Positions 30,671 through 41,734 of a DNA stretch of 64,000 nt are shown here, one piece after another. Every line of letters starts with the position of its first letter. Position 1 is the stretch's first letter. The translations under genes were made by a program, and so were the position numbers. The notes beneath the pieces are model-generated. The model did no database searches and was not told where the DNA came from. It was given only the letters and a program-made list of their open reading frames with translations. The stretch is from Adiantum capillus-veneris (lineage: Eukaryota; Streptophyta; Polypodiopsida; Polypodiales; Pteridaceae), in contig CM043959.1 in NCBI GenBank assembly GCA_014529385.2, forward strand, positions 56,586,753-56,650,752. The letters run 5' to 3'.

Positions 30671-31512
30671 CCCCTCTCCTTCTTGTAAAACAACCTCCAA
30701 CATCTCACATAACACCCCAACACTCTATGCGTGAGGAGAGACTTAGGTGTAGCAACCACTTGTGAGCTTCACTCTTGGTGTGAGAGAAGCCTTCAAGCTA
30801 CACATTGCAAGTGAGAGAGCGTGAGTTCCACAAATCTCAAAACCACTATTGTATATGCTCCTTCATCATCAATAAATTGAGGTTTGGTGCATCAAATGCG
30901 TGATTCGATGTTCAAATCTTCGTCCTTCCATTTGTGCAATACGGTTTGGTGAATTCAAGGTGACTTGTGTATTTTGAGTTTTTATCAGTTGATCTTGATT
31001 TTAGGAAGTGTTTTAGTGTGTTTTTCATTGCCAATTTTGTGTCCATTGTAAGAGGGTATTGTGGTGAGAGGTCTCCCACACCCTAAGACAGTGTGTGTGT
31101 GTGTGTTTTGGCAATGTTTAGCAATCACTAAGCATTGAGTGAGTTTTGTACAAGTTCTACGATAGCAACCTAACGAACCATCTCCATTTGCAAGTCACAA
31201 ATAAGGTATTATGCAAGATCCTTTTCTCTCTCTCTTACCTTTGCTCTAGCTCTCTCTGATCCATTTTGTGTGTGTCTTGGTGTGAGGTTGCTTGTGTGTG
31301 TTGTGTGGTGCATCTTCTTGGTTGTACCAAAAATCTCTCTTGCGTCCTAGTTCGCATACCATAACTAGGTGGTGCCCCTATCTTGTTTGGGTTTGGCTGT
31401 GGGTTTGTTGTTTTGTTGTGCTTGTGGTTGCCCCAGCCCCAATTGAGCAGCACGGGAGCCTTGAGGGGTGTTTAGAGGCCGCCTTTCTTGTTGCCCGCCC
31501 CGGACCGCCTCA

Positions 31513-31779
31513 ACATCAAACTTTTTCCTCCCTCTTCAAACATTGCCCTTAATTACTTAGTTCCCTTCCATCCCTCCTAGATGGCGTACTCCGGGACGAT
31601 TGTGTGCATGGGTTGAACAATCATGTCTATGCATAGCCTTGGTTGGCTCTACCATGCTTTGAAGATCAATGCAATTCAAACCATTATGCTATGCAAGAGT
31701 TGGGTCTTGAGTAATTAACTCAAGGGTTTCTGATGTCGAGGTTTTCTTTTGTTGTCTTCCAAAGAGAAAATCTTGTAGC
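31513..31779. other. Segment after the Tat-type LTR
   Basis: No gene seen. ATGGCGTACTCCGGGACG near 31580 loosely resembles the tRNA-Arg primer site of Ogre elements, and ACAATCA...GCATAG nearby resembles the leader at 8390-8413, so it may be leader of a truncated Tat element. Confidence 0.35.
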
Positions 31780-32220
31780 TTGTGTGCTCTCTAATTTATT
31801 ATACCATCAAGATGCTTTGGCACGTTGATTTCTTGAGCTATCGGTATCAATATTGGTGGTTGTCAAGGTTTTACCTGCCATTGGTATCTTGGTTTGCTTT
31901 GGTCCGAATGTTGGGGTTGAGTCTTTTGAGACTTAATTCTCCACTTCTTTATTGGTTTTACAATTTGCAGAGAAGATAAGTGCTCCTTTTTATTCCAAAT
32001 CCATTTTGTTTTAGGTTCCCTGCTTGAAGATGCTCCTCTTTGTGTTTTGAACCTAGGAACCATCTTTGGTACAGTACATGATGTTTTGGGTACCCAAATT
32101 TGAATCGGTTTGTCCTTAAGTTGTGCCTTTGGTACCCAAATATGCATGACCTCCGTACATGCTACTTGTAGTATTTTCTTGTCTATAGGATGGAGAAGAT
32201 TGATTGCTTCGTGGTTTGCT
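31780..32220 (-). pseudogene. Degenerate coding remnant downstream of second protease
   Basis: The minus-strand frame that continues from 32357 to 31863 and, after a stop, to about 31780 includes EVMHIWVPKAQLKDK and KPIQIWVPKTSC. I do not recognise it beyond the repeated phrase IWVPK. It overlaps the end of the protease frame in another phase, suggesting a frameshift. Confidence 0.35.
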
Positions 32221-32690
32221 CTATTGATAACCTTCTTTCCATTCCTCTTTGCTTGGTGCAATTGGAACAATGAGTTGTCCACCTTTAGGTGATAGCTTGA
32301 GCTGATTGGTATTCCAATCTCGTACTCCCTTGTACATCCGCATCCATGAGATTCCAAGAATTATTGTTTCATTCATGTGTTCATCTGATAAGCATACAAA
32401 CTGATGAGGGCATGAACATCCATATACTATCACATTTAAGTTGACTACTTCCAATGTCGGTGTTGGGTTCTTCTTGCGTCCTTTAATAGTCGATATTCCT
32501 ATTGTCAAGGACTGACTTGTTGCTTTCTTGTACGTAGAATAATAGACTGCATTTAGCCGAGCTCCTGTATCGACCAATGCATTTGTGCTATAATTATTCA
32601 GTTGTACTTTGATGCAAAGGTCCGTTCCATCTAACCATTCATCATCCGTTGACATTGCATCTTTCGGTAATTCCCCTAGCCGGTCATCTA
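32221..32690 (-). pseudogene. Second aspartic protease, misplaced after integrase zinc domain
   Basis: The frame reads upstream from the annotated Met as LELDDRLGELPKDAMSTDDE and contains the active-site segment NALVDTGARLNAVYYSTYKK, then the C-terminal protease motif ETIILGISWMRMYKGVRDW. Spacing fits a full retroviral-type protease. A normal Ty3 element has protease before RT, and this element already has one at 35862-36330. Here the frame begins a few bases after the end of the integrase zinc-domain frame, so a deletion or recombination near 32695 joined the two. Confidence 0.75.
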
Positions 32691-33500
32691 GTTCCAGAGT
32701 GCAAAAGCTCTAGACCCCATCATTGGTCGTAAGGGCACGCTATCTACATGGGTTGGCATTTTTTCTTGTTGGCATGCATCACACCTTCGAACATATTCTT
32801 TGACATCTGCAAAAAGTGTTGGCCACCATATGCCTGTCATTAAGATTGCTCTTGTGGTGGTTTCACTAGAAAAGTGACCTCCAGCTAATCCAACATGTGC
32901 TTGTTTTATAATGGGAATATATTTGTTTTCATTTGCACAAAGATGCACATGTTGATCCTTACCCCTCCGATACAATTGGTTTCCAATAAGAGCATAGTCT
33001 CTTGCTTCAGTTTCAATTGCTCTTGGCAATGTTTACTCATATCCTCAGGAACTGTTTGGCTTGATAAGTAAGTAACTAGATAGTTACTCCACTTAGGAAC
33101 AAATGATATTTGGAAAAATGTCACATGAGGTATGGGTGCTTGTTTTTGGCATTGAGGACAATTTTTCACAAATGAGTGAACTCCCTTCTCATAGTTGGCC
33201 AAAATACTCCAAGTCTCAAGATCCTTTGCATAGTTTGGTCTTCCGCAAAGTGAAGTCCTACTATGGTAATATGTGCTTGACTTAGGTATTGGGGTTTCTC
33301 CTCAGGATTAATGCATAAAAGCAATATTCCATCTCGATTTCTTTTGTACAACCTTCCAGCTAGCAATTGATACATAGACAATTGCTCAATTAATCTGGTT
33401 GTAATAGGAAGTGATATTTGTAAATCCACTTGAGCTATGGTCATCAAGGATACCACGTTTTCCGACCATCGAGGTATCATTTCCACGGAGAATAGATATG
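32688..33500 (-). pseudogene. Two consecutive integrase zinc-binding (H2C2) domains; core missing
   Basis: The first domain (from about 33400 to 33140) reads LYKRNRDGILLLC, AHITIVGLHFAEDQT, LRLGVFWPTMRREFTH and VKNCPQCQKQ. The second (33029-32688) reads LYRRGKDQHVHLC, KQAHVGLAGGHFSSETTTRA, GIWWPTLFADVKEY and VRRCDACQQEKMP, then SVPLRPMMGSRAFALW. Each has its own H-H-C-C set. The linker HVTFFQISFVPKWSNYLVTY is coding too, so this is a real double domain rather than two elements abutting. After ALW the catalytic core that should follow (WGIDFVGP-like) is absent. Confidence 0.8.
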
Positions 33501-33607
33501 CATCTGGTAGATCATTGTCTACTCCCTTGGGTGGTTTTCTTTATATAATCCTTGATAAATGATTTGCTCTTTGATAAGTGGTGCCCTTTTTCACAACTAC
33601 AGTCAAA

Positions 33608-34176
33608 TCAAATTTCCAAAAGAATGATGAACCATCTCACTATTCTTCCTATGTTGCATGGCTTGTTGACCAAGTACAATAAGGTTTGGTGGTCCACAAA
33701 GAACACAAATTTGCTAGCTAATAGGTAAGGTCTATACTTTTTGATAGTATAGATCATTCCTAATCCTTCTCTTTCTGTGGTTGTATAGTTTTTCTCTGCC
33801 ATATTCAACTATTTGCTAGAATAAGAAATAGGAAAATCAATTTTCCCATCTCCTGGTTGAGCTAGTATAATCCAATGGCAAAATTGGAAGCATCTACATG
33901 TATATGGAATATCTTATTCCAATATGGTGCTTTCAATGTTGGAGTTGAAGTGAGAGCTTGCTTAAGATTCATGGATTCTTCACACTCATCAGTCCATTCA
34001 AAGAGTGTACTCAAGCTATACATGGGTTTTGCAATTATAGCGTACATGTAAATGAATCGTCTGTAATATCCACAATGTCCCATGAAAGCTTGAACCCCTT
34101 TGATTATTGTCGATCTAAGCAAATCAATAATAACATGAATTTTATCCATATCAGTAGCTATGCCATGTTTAAACAC
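33608..34176 (-). pseudogene. RT thumb and RNase H of Athila-like element
   Basis: Frame 34176-33862 has FMGHCGYYRRFIYMYAIIAK, LYSLSTLFEWTDECEESMN-like connection and IFHIHVDASNFAIGLY with the first RNase H Asp. Frame 33808-33608 adds NYTTTEREGLGMIYTIKKYR (Glu motif) and FVFFVDHQTLLYLVNKP (Asp motif). A frame change lies between. The domain would degrade the RNA of the RNA-DNA hybrid. Confidence 0.82.
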
Positions 34177-34179
34177 TAT

Positions 34180-34806
34180 TTATCCAAGAATTTTTCCTTG
34201 TCTACTCATAAATGTGCACTTTTCAGGATTTAAGAAAATCCTATAAAGTCTACATTTTTCAAATACCTTGTTGAGGTGTTCAAAATGATCATCCCAAATT
34301 GATGAATGTACACATAAATCATCCATATATACTTCCAAGAAATTCCAAAGATATTCTTTAAAAGCATGGCTCATTAATCTTTGAAAGGTGGCAGGAGCAC
34401 TAGTTAACCCAAAAGGTATAACCCGATAGGCAAAAATACCCCATTCTGTTTGCAAAGGCGGTTTTATGCTGATCTTTGGGGTCAACCAAAAGTTGATTGT
34501 ATCCCGAAAATCCATCTAAAAAGCTATAAGCTTCTTTTCCTGAAATGCTTTATAAAACATGCTCAGTGATGGGAAGAGGAAAGTTGTCCTAATGGTAGCT
34601 TCATTCACTTTCTTGAGATTGACACACACTCGTAATTTCCTATTTTTCTTGGGTACTACCACAATGGAAGACACCCAATCTATGTGTTCAATTTTATAAA
34701 TGAATTCATCCTCCTTTAGCTTTTCTATCTTTTCTTTGATCTTTCTGGAAAATCTTTCATTACATGTGTATGGCCTTTGTCTACTTGGTTTTGCATCATC
34801 TCTCAT
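34180..34806 (-). pseudogene. Reverse transcriptase of Athila-like element
   Basis: Frame 34806-34516 reads DWVSSIVVVPKKNRKLRVCV then NLKKVNEATIRTTFLFPS. After a stop near 34515, the next frame has YRVIPFGLTSAPATFQRLMS, the catalytic EVYMDDLCVHS, and LNPEKCTFMSRQGKILG. The first catalytic Asp block (usually YSFLDGFSGYNQI) appears in the broken zone as SFLDGFSGYNQLL-like sequence at about 34520. YMDD is intact. Confidence 0.85.
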
Positions 34807-35196
34807 CGGTATGATATATTGACATATTTTTGGATCAACACCCTTGAGATCCTTATAAGACCAAGCAAAGATATCTCGTTATTCTTTTAGTAAGCTTAAC
34901 AAAAGCTCTTCTTCTTCTTCTTCTGTCAGCTCATTTTCAATGTATGCAGGTCTAGGCTCTTCTCTTAGTTTGGCCAAATCTATCTTTTTTGAGTTTTCAA
35001 GTCCTTCGTAGGACTCGCCCTGTTTTCGTAGTTCCTTGACAGATTGTTCGACTATGATTTTCTTGTCTTGGAGAGTAGATTTCCTATAATGGAATGGAAC
35101 ACTCCTTACATCTTTACCTTCCTCCTCGGTGGTTTTTATTTAATTTTATATATCTCCTTTAGAGCTATCTTCAACTCTTGATACTTCTTTCTCCGT

Positions 35197-35860
35197 TTAT
35201 CGTGTCATGGTTGAATTCTGTTCTTGGTATTTAGGTTTTACTTGAGTTTTCTTTCTCGTTTTTCTCGATGTTTTTGATATTTTTCGCTTTTTGTTTAAAG
35301 GATATCTACCAGTGATTTTGTCTTTGACACAATCATGTGCATCTATCTGCATCAGAAACTGTGTTCTACTGGAGACTGATGGCATAGGTCTAGCTTTCAA
35401 GTTTTTTGTCTCTTTTTCTTCTATACCATTTCTATCTTCTCGGTTTCTGGTTTGGAAAGTCAAAAAACTTTTCCTCCCCCTTCTTTCATGAGTAGTTTAG
35501 CTCTCACATGATCTTTTTTTGACTTCGAATCATCTGAGGTAGCTGAATGTTCTTCCAACTCATGTGTTGCATCATAGTAGAGGTCTGGAAAGACTTGTTG
35601 ATCTTTCATCAAGTCCTTGGATTCTTGAATTTCGTCTTGAATGTGAAGGGTTGAGATCATTTGTATGGAAATTATATCATAGCCATCCTCATTGCAAAAT
35701 TGAGTAGGCGTAAACGTATTTACACATCCATCCATTGCTGCTAAAATTTGAGTCCACTTAAATGGCTCAAACAAATTCTCTGGAAAGGGTTTAGGTATAT
35801 AGGCTTCATCTATGCAATCCCTATCTAAGATAAATTCTTCTAGTTTTAAACTCCCATTTT
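35197..35860 (-). pseudogene. Linker between protease and RT (degenerate)
   Basis: Two minus-strand frames (35774-35460 and 35463-35197) overlap in different phases. One contains FEPFKWTQILAAMDGCVNTF; the other is Lys/Arg-rich. No domain recognised; the position suggests polyprotein linker. Confidence 0.45.
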
Positions 35861-35861
35861 T

Positions 35862-36330
35862 TTAGGCTCCGTACATCCAAATGGGTGTGTCTTTGTTCAA
35901 CCAAGATGGAAGCTTAGTTTTAGCCGAAGAGACTGAGTCAAAATCTTGTATGGGTGTTTTCATGACATCTCTATAAGTGTGATCTTTTAGATTAACCCTT
36001 GCTATTGATCCCACTTGCTTCAAGTACAGATCATTGTTTTCCCAATCCTGAATGAGTTGTACTTGTTGCATGAAAGGTCTTCCCAAGATGATTTCATAAT
36101 TGAGTTTCTTTCCAAAGTCCACTATTGCAAAAGTGTGTTGATAATCAATTCCACAGGAATTAATTGCAATTTCATTTGAGTTTGTCTAAGGGCTGGTTGT
36201 CCCCATGATCCCCATGCTTCTTTTGTGGCTATGGCTATGCCTGCCACACTATCTAGTACTGCCATGGTTTCTATATCATTATATCTCACTTGAAGGGTTG
36301 TGTTTCCTTCTTCCCCTTCCTAGTATTCTC
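35862..36330 (-). pseudogene. Aspartic protease of Athila-like element (proper position)
   Basis: The minus strand encodes ETMAVLDSVAGIAIATKEAW near 36280, where DSVAG replaces the usual DSGAG, and then, after a frame change, LNYEIILGRPFMQQVQLIQD, the C-terminal protease motif. It lies between gag and RT as expected. The Val in the active-site triad would probably abolish activity. Confidence 0.7.
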
Positions 36331-36585
36331 CGACTTTGTTCATTGGAACGGATCTAATCTTTTTGTTATCCAATTCGTGTTTCAATTTTCTCGAATTTTT
36401 CACAAGATTAGCCCTGTTATCCCCACCTTCTCTAGAGTTTTCTATAGATTATTCCATAAATATGGTCTGATTTTTAACAGTTCTCCTAAAAGTAAGAGTG
36501 CATTGAATGGGTGTAGACATGATTGAATGGATGTTGTTTACCTCTAGGGTCTGTTTCGCTCTTTTTATCTGAGTGGTTTTACACA

Positions 36586-37044
36586 CTATGGATTCATCTT
36601 TGTTATCTCCCAATAAGAGGGTAGTGTTTTCAGAGTCATTGGTTTAGACATTCCTGAAGCTTCAGAGCCACAATCCCCATACAAGGATTGTACATCCATA
36701 TCCATATCAGGAGGTAGATTGTCTAACCAACCTTCCTCTATAGGAGACGGCTTCAGAGTTAAGCTCCCATCATTAATCTCTCTAAGTTTTTTCCATGAGT
36801 GTCTTGGCCAGTCTTCTTCTACGAGTGGAATTCCGTCTAAGGCATCTTCACTGTCAGGCACTATGAGTTCTGGCTCTTTTATTTCAAGGTGGGGTTCTAC
36901 CACCACTTTTGATTTCTCTTTACTAGTTCCTACCACAAGATCCTCACTTTTTTCCATATTCTCGAGCTTGGGTTTTTGTTTTTCCAGCATCTCTTGAATA
37001 ACTCTTACCAAACTTTGATAAGCTTCAAGCTTAGCTGCCTCCAT
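36586..37044 (-). CDS. Acidic linker region of gag-pol, function unknown
   Basis: A 152-codon frame with a coiled-coil-like start (MEAAKLEAYQSLVRVIQEML) and an acidic Pro-containing middle. No family recognised. It lies between the CCHC gag frame and protease and is likely part of the same polyprotein. Confidence 0.5.
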   Translation of the reverse strand: MEAAKLEAYQSLVRVIQEMLEKQKPKLENMEKSEDLVVGTSKEKSKVVVEPHLEIKEPELIVPDSEDALDGIPLVEEDWPRHSWKKLREINDGSLTLKPSPIEEGWLDNLPPDMDMDVQSLYGDCGSEASGMSKPMTLKTLPSYWEITKMNP

Positions 37045-37115
37045 ATTTAGAGAAGGATAGTTTTTCCATTCGTTTTCAATGTTTTGGCCTGCTTTAAGTC
37101 CTGCTTGGTAAGCGT

Positions 37116-37976
37116 CTAAAGTTGCATTGATAGTCTCAAAAAAATTGATCCTCCAAATTTCACGATGGTTTCCTTGATTTCACTTCCAGTTTCTTTCACT
37201 TTTTCCTGGAATAGTTTCTTTGCTTTCTCCTTGATTTCAACCCTTGGTTTTTGTTTTCTCATCTCATACCTTTTGCTTCTACTTCTCTTGGTCTTTTGAG
37301 AGGAAGATTTAGTATTCTCTGAATCATCAGAGGAGTTATGTTTCTTTTTCTTAGTCTGATCTCTGATGATTACCTTGATTGGAACAATCGGTTCACTCTC
37401 AAATGATCTATTAAGTATCACTTGGACTACGTTCACTACTATTTTATCCCTATTTAAAGGATTTTTTGGACAATCTTCTGGGAAGTGTCCTCCCTTTTTG
37501 CAACATTCTATGCAATAAGCTTCAACTGGCTTAATGTTCTTGTCAGGCTCTGGGCATTCATTTTTCCAATGATCATCTGCACCACAATTATGACAGTTTC
37601 CAGTTCGTGTCTTAATCATGGGTCTTACCATAGGAGGTCTAACACCTTGATTAGCTACATAGTACATCGGTGCAAGCTCTTGTGTAGTATAAGTCACAGG
37701 TTCTTCCATTGGTGGTGGATGTGAATTATACCAATCTCCTTCTACCATTACTATAGATGGACTAGGCTCAGCATAGGGTGTAACAAGCACTAGTGCTTGT
37801 TCATCTATGACTCCCTCTGAATGCATGTAATTTACAAGCACTACATTATGTCCAGGATATGGAGGTTGTTGATCCAACACAGGTTGAGGTCTTTCCATAT
37901 CCATCGGTGGTATTTCAGGTGGGGCCATATTAGGCTGATATTTGTACATGGGTTGTCCTTGTGGCCTCATAGGCAC
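37116..37976 (-). CDS. gag: gag nucleocapsid part with two CCHC knuckles
   Basis: The N-terminal third is rich in Pro, Met and Gln (MPMRPQGQPMYKYQPNMAPP). Two zinc knuckles follow: CHNCGADDHWKNEC near residue 130 and CIECCKKGGHFPEDC near 155. The C-terminal part is Ser/Lys-rich with SSSQKTKRSRSKRYEMRK, and ends in an amphipathic charged region. It would bind element RNA. Upstream frames at 38195-39045 give the capsid core. Confidence 0.85.
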   Translation of the reverse strand: MPMRPQGQPMYKYQPNMAPPEIPPMDMERPQPVLDQQPPYPGHNVVLVNYMHSEGVIDEQALVLVTPYAEPSPSIVMVEGDWYNSHPPPMEEPVTYTTQELAPMYYVANQGVRPPMVRPMIKTRTGNCHNCGADDHWKNECPEPDKNIKPVEAYCIECCKKGGHFPEDCPKNPLNRDKIVVNVVQVILNRSFESEPIVPIKVIIRDQTKKKKHNSSDDSENTKSSSQKTKRSRSKRYEMRKQKPRVEIKEKAKKLFQEKVKETGSEIKETIVKFGGSIFLRLSMQL

Positions 37977-38194
37977 GTATTGAACATTCCCATCATACTT
38001 TGGTCGGTAATAACACTCATTGGTCCATTTATCCTCGATTGCACACCATTTCTACGGCATAATTGGTTGTCCCTGTTAAGGTATCCCTTGCTCTGGTCCC
38101 CTCATAGGTCCTTTTGCATGTTATTCATCATTTCATTCATCCTTTTGAGCATGTCTTCTATGGCTGTAAGCGGTGCTGCAGTAGCCGTTCCCAC

Positions 38195-39045
38195 TTATGC
38201 TGATTTGGTGGATGTTGTTTTCTCACTTTTGTTATCCTTAGGGACATCTTCTTTATTGACAATATCACAATTGTCTCCTAAGTCAATAGCATCTGACACA
38301 CGCTCTTCTAGGGTCGTATGTTTCTTGCTATACAATATAGCATGAAGTTCTTTGTTTAGCAGTACCTCTAGAAACAATGATACTAGTCTTTCTTCTGCAG
38401 GTATCTCTAGCTCTGGGCATCTTGCAATGTATTACTTCATTCTAGTTGCACAATCCCTAACAGACTCACCTTGTTTCTGTTTAAAGCTATAAATTTGAGC
38501 TACCGTATTATGTTTGATCCCCGTTTTGGAACATGCAGCTACAAATCCTTGAGCTAATGTATTTAAGTCCATGATTGACCTTGGTGGAATGTTTTGGAAC
38601 CATGTCAGTGCTTTTCCTTATAATGTCATTCTGAATCACTCGACTAAGTATAGAAATCAAATATGCATTCTGCACTTAGCACTTGCTTAAAGCTTGCTAA
38701 GTGGTCATATGGATCCCCAGATCCACTATATTTTTTGACCCATTTCTGAAAATCAGCTGGTCCGGCACGTCTATTTGGTTCAACTCCCGGTCTCCTAGAA
38801 ATTGGTCATGTTCTGAGTCCTTCAAACCAGTATGTAGGAAATAGTGGCTCATGTAGCCTTGGACTGGCTTTAGTGTCACTCGGTTCTCTTCGTGATGAGG
38901 TAGTTTCTGGTTTTTTAACATTACTCTCAAAAGATCTCTTGCGGAGTTCCTCACTTGGAATAGTTTCTAGTCCTTGGCCCAATATCCAATCCCTTATGGA
39001 GTACCCTTGGTATTTGGTTTGTTCCACCTTCTCAGGAGTCATCAT
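38195..39045 (-). pseudogene. gag: gag capsid core, frameshifted
   Basis: The chain from the minus strand includes GSGDPYDHLASFKQVLSAEC, KTGIKHNTVAQIYSFKQKQG followed by ESVRDCATRMK, and SLFLEVLLNKELHAILYSKK, typical Ty3 capsid (retrotransposon gag family). At least three stops or frame changes interrupt it. Confidence 0.78.
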
Positions 39046-39147
39046 AACAAAGTTATTGTTATAACAATCCCTAAATAGGTAGATTCGTAGATCTGTTGAA
39101 CCCTTGTCTTTGATTTTGAAGATATAGATGATCTTTATGGGTCTGAA

Positions 39148-39750
39148 CTATCCTAATTTGGCATGAGAAGTCCATAGAGGATCTTTGACGTTTCTATCCT
39201 CCCAACAATAGACTCTGATCCTAGGATTATCTGTACTAAGCCATTTCAAAGGCTTCAAATCAACCTGATCATATCCCTCGGATTCTAAAGTCGGTGGTCC
39301 TTCTTTTGCTTCCATATCTGGAATTATGGTGTTTACTTCTAACCCCCATTTGCCTATCACATCAGGGTTTTTAACTTGTAAATATTGAGTTCCGGTTTTA
39401 GCCATGTACATTTTTTCTTGTTTGTTTGCCCTGATTTCTTCTTCAAACTCTATGTCATGGTCATCAATGTGAATGGCATACTCTTCATTAGGATCCAAGT
39501 AAATCTGAGTTCCATGGCAATTAGTCTTATAAAAAGAGAGTATGTGCATATATCACACTGTCATTCCGGTTTTTGAATGAGTTGAATAGGAAGACATTTC
39601 TGATGTTGATTCTGAAAAAGTGTCTGAGACTTCTTCAAAGATAGTGTCCAAGTTATCTCCTTGGTTCACACTCTCTTCGGTGGATACTCTACTAGCGGTC
39701 TCTCCAAATATACCTTGGTTTGCTAGTATACGACCAAATCTAAGGTTCAT
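39148..39750 (-). pseudogene. N-terminal gag or pre-gag ORF
   Basis: Two frames in series (39750-39553, 39549-39148) contain GDNLDTIFEEVSDTFSESTS, DPNEEYAIHIDDHDIEFEEE and SEGYDQVDLKPLKWLSTDNP. They are acidic and unlike known domains. Position, just after the leader and before the capsid, suggests the N-terminus of gag or a separate pre-gag ORF. Confidence 0.5.
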
Positions 39751-40099
39751 ATAGATTTGTGAAGCCCTGGATATAGTACTTACCGTCGAATTGACTTGTT
39801 GTCAACTTCTTCCACTTGACCTGATTGCAACTTCTATCAAGCTTTCAAGTCCTTGTCTGCAACCTGATTCCTGTATTAGTTTTAATCAAGTTAGCTAATC
39901 TTTCACAAAGATTGTACAATCTTTGCTAACTATTGTGATTGGTCTATGTGTATCACTTCAATTTGAGCTAAGTGAGTCAGCAATTGAGACTTTTAGATTC
40001 TACTTTTGCAAAAAGCCAAAGACTAATCTACAACCTAGAAACTGAGTGAACATGTATCAGTTTGGATCCGATTGAACCCAAAATTTCCTGATGGCCTTG

Positions 40100-41180
40100 T
40101 ATGTTGTTGGTCTAACACTGTACAAGTTCAAAACTCAAAAAGTGTGTCTCTATGTATCAATAGTAAATAATCCCGATTATTCCTTTTCTTAGTTTTTTAC
40201 ACTTTTTGGCTTGATTTGCCAACTATGCAACTTATTAATGTCTATGCACAAGTTTTACTAAGTTTGAACAAAATTTGCTCAAGGTATCAACTGTTTCGTG
40301 TCCGCAGACTCAATTTTTGAGAATCTGACTTAAATCTCACTTTTGTGATCCAAATTTCACCAAAATTGATTTGTGTGGTCTACTTGATATGCTTGACCTT
40401 GTGATATACTCAAATGTGTAAAAAATGTCCAATTTTGTAGCAGATATAAATAATCGAGATTATTTACTCCTGCTATTTTTATGCAAGTTTTTGCCACAAT
40501 CTTGACACAGATATGTTAAGCAGATCAACTTAAGCTCCCTAGTCAAGTTTCATCAAGTTTGGATAATTTTTATTCATGGTCAACAGTTTTGTGTCTGCAA
40601 ACTAACTTTGCAAATTTGGCCACAATTTTCACTCCAATGATCCAAATCTTACCAAGTTTCATTTGTGGGCTTAATATAACATGCTAAAACTAGTGGTATA
40701 CTGGGTTGGTCAAAAAAGTTGGAAAATGGGACAAAAGTAAATAATCACGATTATTCACTTTTGGCAAATTTTTGCATCTTTTGGATCAACTGAGCATGTA
40801 CACTTGTTTAACACTTTAGTATAAGCCTATGAGTCAAGTTTCACTGAGTTTGAACAAAATTTTCCCACTTCACATTCAAGTTCTCGACAGTCAATACAGA
40901 ATTCAGTTTTTACCAAGTTTTTGGTCAGTTTGGGGATCCAAATTCTATGGGCCTTTACAAAAGATGTTTGTACACATGCATAGAGTCTCTAGTATCAACC
41001 TTGGTCACTTTTGAGCTAAAAGTAAATAATCTCAATTATTTACTTTAGGCCTAAAATGAGCACTTTTTTGAACTTTTTCACTGAACAGTCTTTTCATGAG
41101 CTATTTTAAGCCTCTAAAAGTCAAGTCAAAACTTAATTTGGCCTAAAATGTCAAGAAAAAGTAAATAATTAGAGTTTTTA
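40100..41180 (-). repeat. ~285-bp tandem repeat with palindrome in leader
   Basis: Units are marked by a palindrome of form AATAATC, one base, CGATTATT at 40164-40183, 40446-40466, 40737-40757 and 41021-41041 (spacings about 283, 290 and 286), and a decayed one at 41161. Between palindromes the units share phrases such as CAAGTTTCA(T/C)C and GTCTGCAAAC. The region 39760-41715 contains no ORF of note and is the untranslated leader. Confidence 0.85.
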
Positions 41181-41715
41181 CAAACTCTTGAAATTTTACC
41201 TTGAATGCATCCTTAAGCTTACCCACTGGTTCATACAACTTTTAAAGCATACTCTCGAGTCGTATTCAATGGTGGACAGTCTTCTGGTGCTATTTCTAGC
41301 CGTAGACCTGATTTTGCAACTTCACATAAACAAATCACAGTTAATTCTTTTGGATAGAGCAATGTTTTGAGATTCCACCTCGAATTCTACTTACCCTACT
41401 CCTAGATTCTACTGCAATGGGCTTGTGGAAAGTGTCCACAAACACTCGTTTTCTTGTTTTTTATGGTTTTCTGAGCTTTGACCTTAAGACTGGTCTCCTC
41501 AATCAATCATTCTCAAAATCCTAATCTAATCCTACAATCCTGAAAGGTACTTAGCAAGTACAACCTACTTCCAAGCTACCTCTACACAGCAAAAGACGAC
41601 AATCTTAAGCTATGCGCTTTTAAAAAGAAAGTTTTGACTCTAGGTGATCCTAGAGGAAGTTAAAGGATAACTTCGCAAGATGCTCATATTTTTCCCTAGG
41701 TTAGGTCTCTTCGAT

Positions 41716-41734
41716 CTCTAGCAATAGCGCCAAA
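41716..41734 (-). other. Primer binding site (decayed tRNA-Asp type)
   Basis: The minus strand reads TTTGGCGCTATTGCTAGAGA directly after the LTR end CCCACA. Compared with TGGCGCCGTTGCCGGGGA it differs only by C-to-T and G-to-A changes, several at CpG, as expected from decay of methylated DNA. Confidence 0.75.

Larger units (their letters stand above)
28863..31512 (+). repeat. Tat-type LTR, diverged second copy, apparently solo
   Basis: Starts TGATAGCCGTTTTTCGG and ends GACCGCCTCA, matching 5710-8353 in order along its length with many substitutions and indels. No gag or pol lies beside it. AACAT at 28858-28862 recurs at 31512-31516, which would be a 4-5 bp target duplication of a solo LTR, formed by LTR-LTR recombination. 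Alternatively it is a 5' LTR followed by a short leader scrap, because 31590-31640 weakly resembles the leader after 8353. Confidence 0.75.
31780..41734 (-). mobile_element. Athila-like Ty3 retrotransposon, minus strand, rearranged 3' part
   Basis: On the minus strand: LTR end at 41735, tRNA-Asp-type primer site, a 2-kb leader with repeats, gag, protease, RT, RNase H and two integrase zinc domains. The integrase core is missing; instead a second aspartic protease follows at 32690. No 3' LTR is visible: the Tat-type LTR at 28863-31512 lies beyond. Assignment to Athila rests on primer type and is tentative. Many stops and frameshifts are present. Confidence 0.8.
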
